Positions 24,811 through 33,577 of a DNA stretch of 64,000 nt are shown in pieces. The stretch comes from Pseudomonadota bacterium (GTDB lineage: Bacteria; Desulfobacterota; Desulfovibrionia; Desulfovibrionales; Desulfovibrionaceae), in the NCBI GenBank assembly GCA_023390395.1, contig JAEWCY010000132.1:1-64000 (forward strand), written 5' to 3'. Every line of letters begins with the position of its first letter. The stretch's first letter is position 1. A program made the translations under genes and the position numbers. The notes under the pieces are model-generated. The model saw nothing but the letters and a program-made list of their open reading frames with translations. It made no database searches and had not been told where the DNA came from.

Positions 24811-26133
24811 TCAGCCCGGAAAGGTGACGATTGCCCGGAGGCCTTGCCGGTCTTCCCTGTTTTCCAGGGCCAGCCGTCCGCCGTACTGCTTGAGCACGGC
24901 CTCGACGATGGCCAGCCCCAGGCCGCAGCCGGCCCCGGTTTGACGCCGGCCGCGAAAGAAGCGCTGGGACACCAGGGGGAGCTCTTCCGGCGCGATGCCC
25001 GGGCCCTCGTCTTCCAGGATCACGCCGTGCCCGTCGGGGGCGGCGCGCCAGGAGATCGTTCCGCCGCCGGGCATCTGCCGCACGGCGTTTTCCTGGAGAT
25101 TGCGCAGGGCCACGCCGAGCATTTCCCGGTTGGCCGTGACCACGACGCCGCCGAGGGCCGGGTCGCAAACGACCCGGAGCTGGTCGCTGGCCGTTCGCGG
25201 CGTGCCGAGGACGTCTTCGAGGACCGCGCCGACGCTGGTCGGCTCCGCCTGGACGCCTTCCAGGCCGGCGTCCAGCCTGGCCAGGGTCAGGAGCTGGCGG
25301 ACGAGCCGGTCGGAGCGGTCCACGGAGCGCAGGATCTGCCGCAAGGCGCCCTGGCGCACGTCCGGGTCGTCGCTGGCCATGGCGATCTGCGCCTGGGTCT
25401 TGAGCCCCGCCAGGGGGGTGCGCAGTTCGTGGGCGGCGAAGGCGGTGACCTCCCGTTCGTGGCGGCGTGCCGTTTCCACCTTGGCGAACAGGCCGTTTAT
25501 GGCGTTGGCCAGGGGGGCCAGTTCCGTCGGGGGATCGCGCGCCTCGATGGGGCGCATGTCGTCGGCGGCCCGGGAGCGCAGGTCCCTGGCCATGTCCAGG
25601 AGGGGGCGCAGGCCCCGCCCGAGGCTCAGCCAGATGAGCAGGCCGAGCAGGGGGAGGATCAGCAGCGCCGGCACGAGCAGGCCCTTGACCATGTCGGCGG
25701 CCAGCTTGTCGCGCCGGCCGAGGCGGTCGCCGATGGTCACGCGCACGCCCTTGGCCGCGTTCTCGATGGTGTACACGCGCCATGTCTCGCCGCCGATGGT
25801 CCGATCGGAAAAGCCGCGTCCCTCGCCGGTCAGGGAAACATCCGGCGCGTTGTCCGACCGGGCGAGGAGCCGGCCGTCCAGGGACCAGATCTGGCAGGAA
25901 AGCTGGCGCTCGTACGGTTCGACCGTTTCGGCCGCGCCGCCCGCGTCGACGAAGCCCGAGCCGCTTCGGGCCACCAGGGAATCGACCATCCGCGCCGCTT
26001 CCTGGAGGCGGTTGTCGAGCACGCGCTCGATCTCGGCCTTGGCCCCGCCGAGGAGCCAGAGGATGCCGCACAGCCAGATGAGGCCCGTTGCCACGACCAG
26101 GATGACGAAAAGCCGCCGGCGAAGCGAGGTCAT
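24811..26133 (-). CDS. QseC/TctE-like sensor histidine kinase
   Basis: A 440-residue membrane kinase. There are two membrane helices (about residues 8-29 and 165-187) around a periplasmic sensor of about 135 residues that contains a single Cys (QLSCQIWSLDG). A HAMP-like linker is followed by the H-box FAAHELRTPLAGLKTQ, the N-box LRNLQENAVRQM, and G-boxes EDEGPGI and GCGLGLAIV. The AAHELRTPL block is typical of the QseC/PmrB/TctE branch. Its start overlaps the response-regulator stop by an ATGA. It would phosphorylate the 26130-26792 regulator. Signal unknown; the regulated genes suggest oxidised sulfur or thiol stress. Confidence 0.88.
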   Translation of the reverse strand: MTSLRRRLFVILVVATGLIWLCGILWLLGGAKAEIERVLDNRLQEAARMVDSLVARSGSGFVDAGGAAETVEPYERQLSCQIWSLDGRLLARSDNAPDVSLTGEGRGFSDRTIGGETWRVYTIENAAKGVRVTIGDRLGRRDKLAADMVKGLLVPALLILPLLGLLIWLSLGRGLRPLLDMARDLRSRAADDMRPIEARDPPTELAPLANAINGLFAKVETARRHEREVTAFAAHELRTPLAGLKTQAQIAMASDDPDVRQGALRQILRSVDRSDRLVRQLLTLARLDAGLEGVQAEPTSVGAVLEDVLGTPRTASDQLRVVCDPALGGVVVTANREMLGVALRNLQENAVRQMPGGGTISWRAAPDGHGVILEDEGPGIAPEELPLVSQRFFRGRRQTGAGCGLGLAIVEAVLKQYGGRLALENREDRQGLRAIVTFPG

Positions 26134-26792
26134 GCGCCCGCCCGCATCCGGTAGCCCAGCCCCCGGACCGTTTCGATCTTCTCGCGCCCGATCTTGGCGC
26201 GCAGATTGTGGATGTGGACTTCCACCGTGTTGCTCTCCACTTCCTCGCCCCAGCCGTAGAGCCGGTCCTCGATCTCGCCCTTGGAGCGGATGGCCTCGGG
26301 GTGTTCCATCAAAAGCGCCAGCACCGCGAATTCCCGCCGGGAAAGCGCCACGGGCCGCCCCTCCAGGCTGACGGAAAAGCTGGCGGGATCAAGCACGATG
26401 CCGGCCACGCACAGGGCGGGGGCGGCGCGCCCGGAGAAGCGGCGGCCGACGGCCCGCAGCCGCGCCGCCAGCTCGTCCAGGTCGAAGGGCTTGCCGAGGT
26501 AGTCGTCCGCGCCCCGGTCAAGGCCCTTGACCCGGTCCGAAACCTCGCCCAGGGCGGTCAACAGCAGCACCGGGGTCTTGTCCCCGGCCAGGCGCATTTC
26601 CCGCAGCACCTCGAGCCCCGAGCCGTCAGGCAGCATCAGGTCGAGCACCACCGCGTCGAAGGGCGTGGCCGTCAGGGCCGCGCGCGCCTCGGCGCAGCCG
26701 CCGACCAAATCCACGGTCATGCCGGCCAGTCCGAGCCCCACCTTGAGCCCGTCCGCCAGGATCTGGTCGTCCTCGATGACGAGAATGCGCAT
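26130..26792 (-). CDS. OmpR-family response regulator, QseB/PmrA-like
   Basis: A 220-residue regulator. The receiver domain has acidic pocket EDD (residues 7-9), the phosphoacceptor Asp in VVLDLMLPDG (about 51), the switch Thr in LLLTALGE and the Lys in DDYLGKPFD. The winged-helix domain ends SNTVEVHIHNLRAKIG ... TVRGLGYRM, a sequence style shared with QseB, PmrA and TctD. Proteins of this branch bind CTTAAG-type direct repeats with an 11-base period. Exactly such a box lies 37-54 bases upstream of its own start, and another lies in front of dsbD. It forms an operon with the kinase (ATGA overlap). Confidence 0.9.
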   Translation of the reverse strand: MRILVIEDDQILADGLKVGLGLAGMTVDLVGGCAEARAALTATPFDAVVLDLMLPDGSGLEVLREMRLAGDKTPVLLLTALGEVSDRVKGLDRGADDYLGKPFDLDELAARLRAVGRRFSGRAAPALCVAGIVLDPASFSVSLEGRPVALSRREFAVLALLMEHPEAIRSKGEIEDRLYGWGEEVESNTVEVHIHNLRAKIGREKIETVRGLGYRMRAGA

Positions 26793-26828
26793 GCGTCCCG
26801 CCTCCCGGTTCGCCCTTCGCCCGCCCGC

Positions 26829-26846
26829 CTTAAGGCTGGCTTAAGG
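26829..26846. promoter_or_regulatory. PmrA/QseB-type box in the divergent regulator/rhodanese region
   Basis: CTTAAG-GCTGG-CTTAAGG is a perfect fit to the PmrA-type pattern (two CTTAAG half-sites with five bases between). It is followed by TGGGTCGGGAAA, so the similarity to 10345-10362 extends beyond the half-sites. It lies between the divergent starts of the response regulator (26792) and the rhodanese gene (26968) and could control both directions. Confidence 0.75.
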
Positions 26847-26967
26847 TGGGTCGGGAAACTGGCGGAAAGTTCACGCGAGGAAGGCGCGCCCTGTCAAGGG
26901 CCTGGTCCGGCGACGGCGGGCCGGCCATGCGCCCGGCGCGCCGGAGCCCACCGATTCGGAGGAAGCC

Positions 26968-27537
26968 TTGAAAAAGTTTTGTTGCATCGCGCTGGCATTG
27001 TTCGTGTGCTCGACGAGTCTCAAGGCCCTTGCGGCCGAGGTCCCGGCCGAGGCGAAAAAGCAGACCCGCATCGGCAAGTACGTCACCGCCCGGGAAGCCT
27101 TCGCCATGTACGAGGGCGCCAAGGACAAAGTGATCGTCCTCGATGTCAGGACGCCGGAGGAATACGATTTCGTGGGCCACCCGGCCATGGCCTACAACAT
27201 TCCGGTCAAACTGTGGACGGGCAAGTTCGACGCCGCCGCCAAACGCAACGTCCTGGCCGACAATCCGGGCTTCGTCGAGGCCGTGGCGGCGAAATTCGGC
27301 AAGGATGCCCGCATCCTGGCCATGTGCCGCTCGGGCGACAGGAGCGCCGTGGCCGTCAACAGGCTGGCCGAGGCCGGATTCACCGACGTCTTCAGCGTCG
27401 TGGACGGGTTCGAGGGCGACGCCGTGACCGACAAGAACAGCCCCGATGCGGGCAAGCGGGTGGTCTCGGGGTGGAAGAACTCCGCCAACCCGTGGACGTA
27501 TGATTTGGACGAACGCCTCGTGTACGTCGCGCCGTGA
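26968..27537 (+). CDS. Secreted rhodanese-domain protein
   Basis: A 189-residue exported single-domain rhodanese (sulfurtransferase). A TTG start with CGGAGGAAG seven or so bases upstream opens a signal peptide (MKKFCCIALALFVC ... ALAA). The domain shows VIVLDVRTPEEYDFVGHPAMAYNIPV and the active-site loop MCRSGDRSA, whose Cys would carry the persulfide. An extra C-terminal segment (residues about 160-189) follows the domain. It precedes ttrBCA on the same strand by 79 bases and shares the PmrA-type control region, suggesting a role in handling sulfane sulfur formed or consumed during tetrathionate metabolism. Confidence 0.87.
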   Translation: MKKFCCIALALFVCSTSLKALAAEVPAEAKKQTRIGKYVTAREAFAMYEGAKDKVIVLDVRTPEEYDFVGHPAMAYNIPVKLWTGKFDAAAKRNVLADNPGFVEAVAAKFGKDARILAMCRSGDRSAVAVNRLAEAGFTDVFSVVDGFEGDAVTDKNSPDAGKRVVSGWKNSANPWTYDLDERLVYVAP

Positions 27538-27616
27538 CGGCCTTGAAGCAATGACGCGCCCCCCCGGCAGGGGCGGTGGACCCGGCCGGAACCTTGGACG
27601 GCAAAGAGAGGAGTCG

Positions 27617-28339
27617 ATGCAGCGAAGAACGTTTCTTTCCCTTTGTTTCCTGAGCGCCGGCGCGCTGCTGCCCGCAGGGGCCGGGGCAGGCTCACCCAAG
27701 GGCGGGCCGCGCTACGCCATGCTGGTGGACGTGCGGCGCTGCGTGGGTTGCCAGGCCTGCACGGTGTCCTGCGGCGTGGAAAACCTCGTTCCCCTGGGCG
27801 CGTTTCGCACCAGCGTAAACGAATACGCCATGGGCGCGCGGCCCCAGGCGGGCCTCGCCCCGGCCCTGGCCGTGGTGCCGCGCCTTTGCAACCACTGCGA
27901 AGAGCCGGCCTGCGTGCCGGTGTGCCCCGTGGGCGCGACGTTTCGCCGCGACGACGGACTGGTGCTCATCGACGCCACGGTCTGCATCGGCTGCGGGTTC
28001 TGCGTCCAGGCCTGTCCGTACGGGGCGCGGTTTCTCAACAGGGAAACCCGCACCGCCGACAAGTGCACCTTCTGCGCCCACCGCACGGCGGCCGGGCTGT
28101 TGCCGGCCTGCGTGGAAAACTGCGTCGGCGGGGCGCGCATCTTCGGCGACATGGAGGACGCGGCCAGCCCCATCCGCCGCGTGCTGGACGGCTACCGGAA
28201 GAAGGTCGCCGTGCTCTACCCGGAAAAAAACACCAAGCCCGCCGTCTATTACATCGGCCTGGACGATGCCTTCACCGAGGCCGACCACGTGCCCCAACCC
28301 TTGCCCATCCACCCCGCAGGGAGGGTCCACCATGGCTGA
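27617..28339 (+). CDS. ttrB: Tetrathionate reductase iron-sulfur subunit TtrB
   Basis: A 240-residue exported electron-transfer subunit. A Tat-type leader MQRRTFLSLCFLSAGA is followed by four ferredoxin-like cysteine clusters: CVGCQACTVSC, CNHCEEPACVPVCP, CIGCGFCVQACP and CTFCAH ... CVENC. Together these can bind four [4Fe-4S] clusters, as in TtrB, PhsB and NrfC. It relays electrons from the membrane subunit to the molybdopterin subunit. The ATG follows AGAGAGGAGTCG. Its end overlaps ttrC by eight bases. The identity rests on the TtrA-type catalytic gene two positions downstream. Confidence 0.87.
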   Translation: MQRRTFLSLCFLSAGALLPAGAGAGSPKGGPRYAMLVDVRRCVGCQACTVSCGVENLVPLGAFRTSVNEYAMGARPQAGLAPALAVVPRLCNHCEEPACVPVCPVGATFRRDDGLVLIDATVCIGCGFCVQACPYGARFLNRETRTADKCTFCAHRTAAGLLPACVENCVGGARIFGDMEDAASPIRRVLDGYRKKVAVLYPEKNTKPAVYYIGLDDAFTEADHVPQPLPIHPAGRVHHG

Positions 28340-29303
28340 CGTCCGCGACCTGCTTCCCTTCGTCGTCGCGCCCCAGTGGGGGGCCTGGGAGCCCGTGGCC
28401 CTGTCCATGATCCTGGCCGGCGGCGCGGCCCTGGTCCTGGCCGCCCTGGCCTCCTGGCGGCCGGGGGGAAACGCCCGCGCCCGGCTTTTCGCCTTCGCCG
28501 CCGTGTGCGCCCTGCCTTGCGGGCTGCTCGGCGTTTCCGTTCCCCTGGAGCAGCCCCTGCGCGTGTGGGAGTTTCTCGCCCGGCCGGCCTTTTCCTCCTG
28601 GACGGCCTGGGGGGCGTACCTCGTGCCCCTTGGCCTGCTGTGCGCCCTGGCGCTCCTTTGGCGCGCGGGTCGGGAGGGGGGCGTGCCGCGCTGGCTGTCC
28701 CTGGCCGGGCTGGCCACGGGTTGCCTGGTGCTGGCCTACGCCACGGGCGAGGTGCGCGCCTGCGTCGGGCGCGAGGTCTGGTCCTCGCCCTGGATGACGC
28801 CGGTGCTCGTGGCGGCCGGGGCCTGCGGCGCGGTCGGGCTGGCGCTGCTTCTGGCCCTTCGCCTGTCGCTTGGGCCGGACGCGTCGGCGCGGGCCGGGAA
28901 AGGGCTCTCGCGCTGGAGCCTGGGACTCGCCTTCGGCTGCGCGCTGCTGGCCCTGCTCGTGCCCGCGCCCCGGGGCTTCGCGCCCTTCGTGGGGGGCTGG
29001 TGGCACGCTCCGGAGGCGCTCATGGCCCTGCTTGTCCTGTGCGCCCTGGCCTTTGGCGGCAAGGGGAGCGCGGCATTGGCGGCGCGGGGGGGCGCGGGCG
29101 TGCTGGCTGCCATGCTGTTGCTGTGGAAGGTCGTGCACATGGGCGAGATCTTCGGCCGCAACGCCTCGCTCTATCCGGCTGCCTGGGCCTTCGGCGATCT
29201 GGTCTCCACGGACGCCCTGACCGCCCTGGCCGGGACGGCCGGACTGCTGGTCGTTCTGGCCGTGGCCACGCCGCTGCTTGTGCCCGCCGCCTCCAAATCC
29301 TGA
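28332..29303 (+). CDS. ttrC: Tetrathionate reductase membrane subunit TtrC (NrfD-like)
   Basis: A 323-residue NrfD/PsrC-family integral membrane protein with about eight or nine hydrophobic segments. It oxidises quinol and passes electrons to TtrB. The start (MADVRDLLPFVV) lies inside the last codons of ttrB, with GGGAGGGTCCACC upstream. A conserved-looking LLLWKVVHMGEIFGRN helix lies near residue 275. The order ttrB-ttrC-ttrA matches characterised tetrathionate reductase operons. Confidence 0.85.
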   Translation: MADVRDLLPFVVAPQWGAWEPVALSMILAGGAALVLAALASWRPGGNARARLFAFAAVCALPCGLLGVSVPLEQPLRVWEFLARPAFSSWTAWGAYLVPLGLLCALALLWRAGREGGVPRWLSLAGLATGCLVLAYATGEVRACVGREVWSSPWMTPVLVAAGACGAVGLALLLALRLSLGPDASARAGKGLSRWSLGLAFGCALLALLVPAPRGFAPFVGGWWHAPEALMALLVLCALAFGGKGSAALAARGGAGVLAAMLLLWKVVHMGEIFGRNASLYPAAWAFGDLVSTDALTALAGTAGLLVVLAVATPLLVPAASKS

Positions 29304-29329
29304 ACCCAACCGACGGACGGATACGCGAT

Positions 29330-32300
29330 ATGGACGAGAACAAAAGGAAATTTCTCGGCGCCGGGGCCGTGGCCCTGGGCGCCTGCGCCGTGGCCGCGGC
29401 CTCGGCCCCGGCGGGCAAGCGTCTCCTGGACGGCCTGCTCCACGGCACGGCCGGCGAACCCGTGCGCGACGCCGTCGACAAGAACGCCCTTGCGCCGGAA
29501 TTCGCCGTGTCGGAAAACGGCGACGTGCGCCTGACCGAGGGCCAGCGCGTGGCCTTCAACCACTGCTGGGGCTGCTGCAGCATGTGCGGCGTGCGCCTGC
29601 ACATCGACGAGGCCACGGACAAGGTGGTGCGCGTGGCCGGCAACCCCTACAACCCCCTGTCCAACGCCCATGCCGTGCCCATGGCCACGCCCGTGGGCGA
29701 GGCCCTGCGGGGCCTGTCCGCCCGGGCGGACACGCCCCGGGAGGCCGGGGCCGGCCACCCCGGCCGCTCCACCGTGTGCGGGCGCGGCGCGGCCATGATC
29801 GACGCCTCCGCCAACCCCTTTCGCGTCACCCACTGCCTCAAGCGCGCCGGCAAGCGCGGCGAGGGCCGATGGAAGACCATCTCCTTCGAGCAGCTCGTGG
29901 AGGAAGTGGTGGAGGGCGGCGACCTCTTCGGCGAGGGCCACGTGGACGGCCTGCGGGCCATCCGCGAGACCCCCGGGCCGGCCAATCCGGAGCACCCGGA
30001 ATTCGGGCCCCACGCCAACCGGCTGCTCCTGACCTACGCCCTGGACGACGGCCGGGAGCAGTTCTTCTTCCAGCGCTTCGGCGCGCAGGCTTACGGCACG
30101 CGCAACTTCGGCAAGCACGGCGCGTATTGCGGCCTGTCCTTCCGCATGGGCGCGGGCCTGGTCATGAACGACCTGGCCACCAACGCCCACACCAAGCCGG
30201 ACTTCGAGAACTGCCAGTTCGCCCTGTTCTGGGGCACGGCCCCTGGGCAGGCGGGAAACCCCTTCAAGCATTCGGCCCGCATGGTGGCCGAGGCCCGGGT
30301 CGCCGGCCCCATGCGCTACGCCGTGGTCGATCCGGTGCTGCGGCTGTCCCTCACCGACGCCGTGCGCGACAAGGCCCGCTGGGTGCCGGTGCGGCCGGAC
30401 ATGGACGTGGCCCTGGCCCTGGGCATGATCCGCTGGATTCTGGAAAACGACCGATACGACGCCCGGTTCCTGTCCCGCCCCACCCAGGAGGCGGCCACGG
30501 CCGCCGGCGAGGCGGCCTATTCCAACGCCACCCACCTGGTCTGCCTGTCCGGTCCCCGGGCGGGCAGGATACTGCGCCTGCCACCGCCGGAAGGGCAGGC
30601 CGGCCCGGACGGCAAGCCCCTGCCCGGCGAGCCCCTGGTCATGACGCCCCAGGGCGAGCTGCGCCCGGCCGGCCAATGCCCCCGGGCCATGCTCTTCTAC
30701 CGGGGCGAGGCGACCCTGCCGGACGGAAGCGTGGTCACGGCGGCCACGGCCCTGCAACTGCTCCGGGAGGAGGCCTGCCGCCACGAGCTGGACGAGTACG
30801 CCGCCCTAAGCGGCGTGCCGCGCGAGACCATCGTCGACCTGGCGAGGGAGTTCACCGCCCACGGCAAGCGCGCGGCGGCCGACGCCCACGGCGGCATGAT
30901 GACCGCTTCCGGCATGAACGCCACCTTCGCCGTGCTGACCCTCAACACGCTCATCGGCAACCTCAACGCCAAGGGCGGCATCTCGGCCGCCGGGGGCAAC
31001 TTCCACGGCCCGTCGTACAAAGGGCCGCGCTACGACCTTTCCACCTTCCCGGGCAAGAAGGAGCCCCAGGGCTTCCCGGCCAACCGCTGCCGCGCCCCCT
31101 ACGAGAAGTCCACGGCCTACAGGAAGAGGAAGGAAGCCGGCCGGAACCCCTATCCCGCCGAGCTGCCCTGGTTTCCCCTGACCGCCCCCAACCTCCCGGC
31201 CGAGCATCTGCTCGGCCACGCCAACGGCTATCCCTTCACCTTCAAGTGCTGGATCAACTGGACGGGCAACGTCCTCTACGGGCACGGCGGCCTCAAGCAG
31301 GCGCTCGACGCCAAGCTCAAGGACCCCAAGGACCTGCCGCTCGTCATCGGCATCGACCCCTTCCACAACGAGACCAACGCCTACGCCGACTACCTGGTGC
31401 CGGACCCCTGCCTCTACGAGGTCTGGGGCGGCTTCGCCGAGGCCTGGAGCGGCGTGCTCACCCGCATGTCCACGGCGCGCTGGCCGGCCATCGAGCCGCG
31501 CCAGCAGAAATCCGCCGCCGGACAGCCCGTGTGCATGGAGCTTTTCCTCATCGAGGCGGCCAAGCGCCTGGGCCTGCCGGGCTTCGGCGACAAGGCCATC
31601 CCCGGCGCGGACGGCGTCATGCACCCCCTGCACACGCCCCAGGACTACTACCTGCGCCTGGCCGCCAACATGGCTTACTTCAAGGGGCAGGTTCTGCCCT
31701 CGCCCACGCCGCAGGACGTGCGCCTTTCCGGCATCGGCCGCATCATGCCCGACATCGAGGCCGTGCTCGCCCCCGAGGAGCGCGGCCCCGTGGCCTATCT
31801 CTACAGCCGGGGCGGGCGCTACGACCCCTTCGCCGCCAGCTACGAGGGCGATTTCCTCAAGAGCCGCTGGACCCGGGCCCTTTGCGTCTACAACGAGGAG
31901 GCGGCCGCGGCGGTGCATTCGCAGACGGGCGAAAAATACAGCGGCATCCCCCGCCTGCGGCCGGACAGCTTCGGCGACGGCACGCCGCTTCGCGCGCGCT
32001 GGCCGCAGAAGGACTACCCGCTGCTCATGGTGTCCTTCAAATCCAACCTCATCAATTCCTACGCCATCATCTCGCCGCGCCTGCGCAGCATCAAGCCCGT
32101 GAATTTGGTGCTCATGCACGATGACGACGCGCGGGCCCTCGGCCTTTCGAGCGGCGATACGGTGCGGCTGGTCACCCCGGCCGGAAGCCGGCAAGCGCAG
32201 GTGACGGTCAGCGACACGATCATGCCGGGCGTCGTCGGCGTGGAGCACGGCTTCGGCCATACGGCCCTGGGGGCGCGCGACGTGGTGGTGGACGGCCGGC

Positions 32301-32455
32301 GCATCGCCGCCGCCCGGGGAGCCGGCGCGGGCGTCAACCTCAACGACCTCGTGCCCGCCGACCCGAGCCGCAACGGCGCATCCGCCCTGACCGAGGCCGA
32401 CACGGGCAGCGCCGTGCGCCAGGGCATTCCCGTGCGGGTGGAAAAGGTGGCCTAG
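29330..32455 (+). CDS. ttrA: Tetrathionate reductase molybdopterin subunit TtrA
   Basis: A 1041-residue molybdo-bis-MGD oxidoreductase that reduces tetrathionate to thiosulfate in the periplasm. Diagnostic stretches include KRAGKRGEGRWKTISFEQL, EEVVEGGDLFGEGHVDGL and FGKHGAYCGLSFR, whose Cys is the expected Mo ligand. The [4Fe-4S] motif FNHCWGCCSMCGVR is completed by STVCGRG. Length matches TtrA (about 1020). The leader reads NKRKFLGAGAVALG, that is Lys-Arg rather than Arg-Arg, so Tat export may rely on TtrB or tolerate the change. It ends the rhodanese-ttrBCA run. No ttrRS-type regulator is adjacent; the nearby system is QseBC/PmrAB-like. Confidence 0.9.
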   Translation: MDENKRKFLGAGAVALGACAVAAASAPAGKRLLDGLLHGTAGEPVRDAVDKNALAPEFAVSENGDVRLTEGQRVAFNHCWGCCSMCGVRLHIDEATDKVVRVAGNPYNPLSNAHAVPMATPVGEALRGLSARADTPREAGAGHPGRSTVCGRGAAMIDASANPFRVTHCLKRAGKRGEGRWKTISFEQLVEEVVEGGDLFGEGHVDGLRAIRETPGPANPEHPEFGPHANRLLLTYALDDGREQFFFQRFGAQAYGTRNFGKHGAYCGLSFRMGAGLVMNDLATNAHTKPDFENCQFALFWGTAPGQAGNPFKHSARMVAEARVAGPMRYAVVDPVLRLSLTDAVRDKARWVPVRPDMDVALALGMIRWILENDRYDARFLSRPTQEAATAAGEAAYSNATHLVCLSGPRAGRILRLPPPEGQAGPDGKPLPGEPLVMTPQGELRPAGQCPRAMLFYRGEATLPDGSVVTAATALQLLREEACRHELDEYAALSGVPRETIVDLAREFTAHGKRAAADAHGGMMTASGMNATFAVLTLNTLIGNLNAKGGISAAGGNFHGPSYKGPRYDLSTFPGKKEPQGFPANRCRAPYEKSTAYRKRKEAGRNPYPAELPWFPLTAPNLPAEHLLGHANGYPFTFKCWINWTGNVLYGHGGLKQALDAKLKDPKDLPLVIGIDPFHNETNAYADYLVPDPCLYEVWGGFAEAWSGVLTRMSTARWPAIEPRQQKSAAGQPVCMELFLIEAAKRLGLPGFGDKAIPGADGVMHPLHTPQDYYLRLAANMAYFKGQVLPSPTPQDVRLSGIGRIMPDIEAVLAPEERGPVAYLYSRGGRYDPFAASYEGDFLKSRWTRALCVYNEEAAAAVHSQTGEKYSGIPRLRPDSFGDGTPLRARWPQKDYPLLMVSFKSNLINSYAIISPRLRSIKPVNLVLMHDDDARALGLSSGDTVRLVTPAGSRQAQVTVSDTIMPGVVGVEHGFGHTALGARDVVVDGRRIAAARGAGAGVNLNDLVPADPSRNGASALTEADTGSAVRQGIPVRVEKVA

Positions 32456-32464
32456 GGGCGGCGG

Positions 32465-33577
32465 CTACTCCAGGCCGCTGCGAAAAAACCAGCCCGCCAG
32501 GGCCAGGGTGACTACGGTGATGATCGCCAGGGGCCAGACCGCGTCGAAAGCCATGTCGAAGGGCATGCCCTTGAGCATGATGCCGCGCACGGCCGGCAGG
32601 AAGTAGCGCATGGGGTTGGCGTAGGCGACGATCTGCAGCAAGCGCGGCATGGTCTCCAGGGGCGTGGCGAACCCGGAGAGCAGGGTGGCCGGGATCATGA
32701 AGGTGAACGTGCCCAGGATGGCCTGCTGCTGGGTGTTGCACAGCGAGGAGATGAAAAGCCCGAACCCGACCACGGAGAAAAGGTAGAGCGTCAGGCAGAA
32801 CGCCAGCGTCGCCAGGGAGCCGTGACAGGGGATGCGAAAGACCAGGACGGCCACGGCCACGATGCCCGCGCTCTCGACGATGCCGAGGATCATGGCCGGC
32901 AGGGTCTTGCCGGCCAGGATCTCCCAGGGGGAAAGGGGCGAGACCAGGAGCTGGTCGAAGGTGCCGAGTTCGCGCTCCCGGGCCACGGACAGGGACGTGA
33001 CCACGAGCCCCACCACCATGCTCAGCATGCCGATGAGGTTCGGCACCGTGAACCACAGGTATTCCAGGTTCGGGTTGAACCAGTTGCGGGCGACCAGCGT
33101 CGCCGGCAGGGCCGTCCTGCCGGCCTGCCTGGCCCGGTCGTCGTTGTAGCCCCGCACGATCAGCTCGGCGTAGCCCTCGACGATCTGGGCGGCGTTGCTG
33201 CGCCGGCCGTCGAGGAGGAGCTGGGCCGAGGCCTGCCGCCCGGCGGCGGCGTCGCGCGAGAAGTTCTCGTCCAGGATCAGGACGGCCATGGCCCGGGCGT
33301 TGTCCAGGGTCGGAGCCACCTCCGCCTGTCCCCGCAGTGCGAAGACCCTCGTGAAATAGGGCGAGCCGCTGAAGCGCTGGACCAGTTCCGTCGCCTCCTT
33401 GCCGCCGTCCTTGTCCAGCACGGCCAGGGAGATGTTCTTGACCTCCAGGGTGGCGGCGAAGGCGAACACGGCCAGCAGCAGGACCGGGGGCAGGATCAGG
33501 GCGTTGCGGCTCTTGGCGTCGCGCAGCACGGCCAGCAGTTCCTTGACGACCAGGGCGCGCACGCGTGTGGCGTTCAT
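32465..33577 (-). CDS. ABC-2 type permease, YbhR-like
   Basis: A 370-residue exporter permease of the ABC-2 family. One N-terminal helix (about residues 28-48) is followed by a large periplasmic domain, then five C-terminal helices; VARERELGTFDQLLVSPL is the family signature before the helix bundle. It is last in a cecR-ybhGFSR-like operon, and its start codon overlaps the stop of the preceding permease (ATGA). With that permease it forms the membrane part of a drug or xenobiotic exporter. It ends nine bases from the convergent ttrA stop. Confidence 0.87.
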   Translation of the reverse strand: MNATRVRALVVKELLAVLRDAKSRNALILPPVLLLAVFAFAATLEVKNISLAVLDKDGGKEATELVQRFSGSPYFTRVFALRGQAEVAPTLDNARAMAVLILDENFSRDAAAGRQASAQLLLDGRRSNAAQIVEGYAELIVRGYNDDRARQAGRTALPATLVARNWFNPNLEYLWFTVPNLIGMLSMVVGLVVTSLSVARERELGTFDQLLVSPLSPWEILAGKTLPAMILGIVESAGIVAVAVLVFRIPCHGSLATLAFCLTLYLFSVVGFGLFISSLCNTQQQAILGTFTFMIPATLLSGFATPLETMPRLLQIVAYANPMRYFLPAVRGIMLKGMPFDMAFDAVWPLAIITVVTLALAGWFFRSGLE

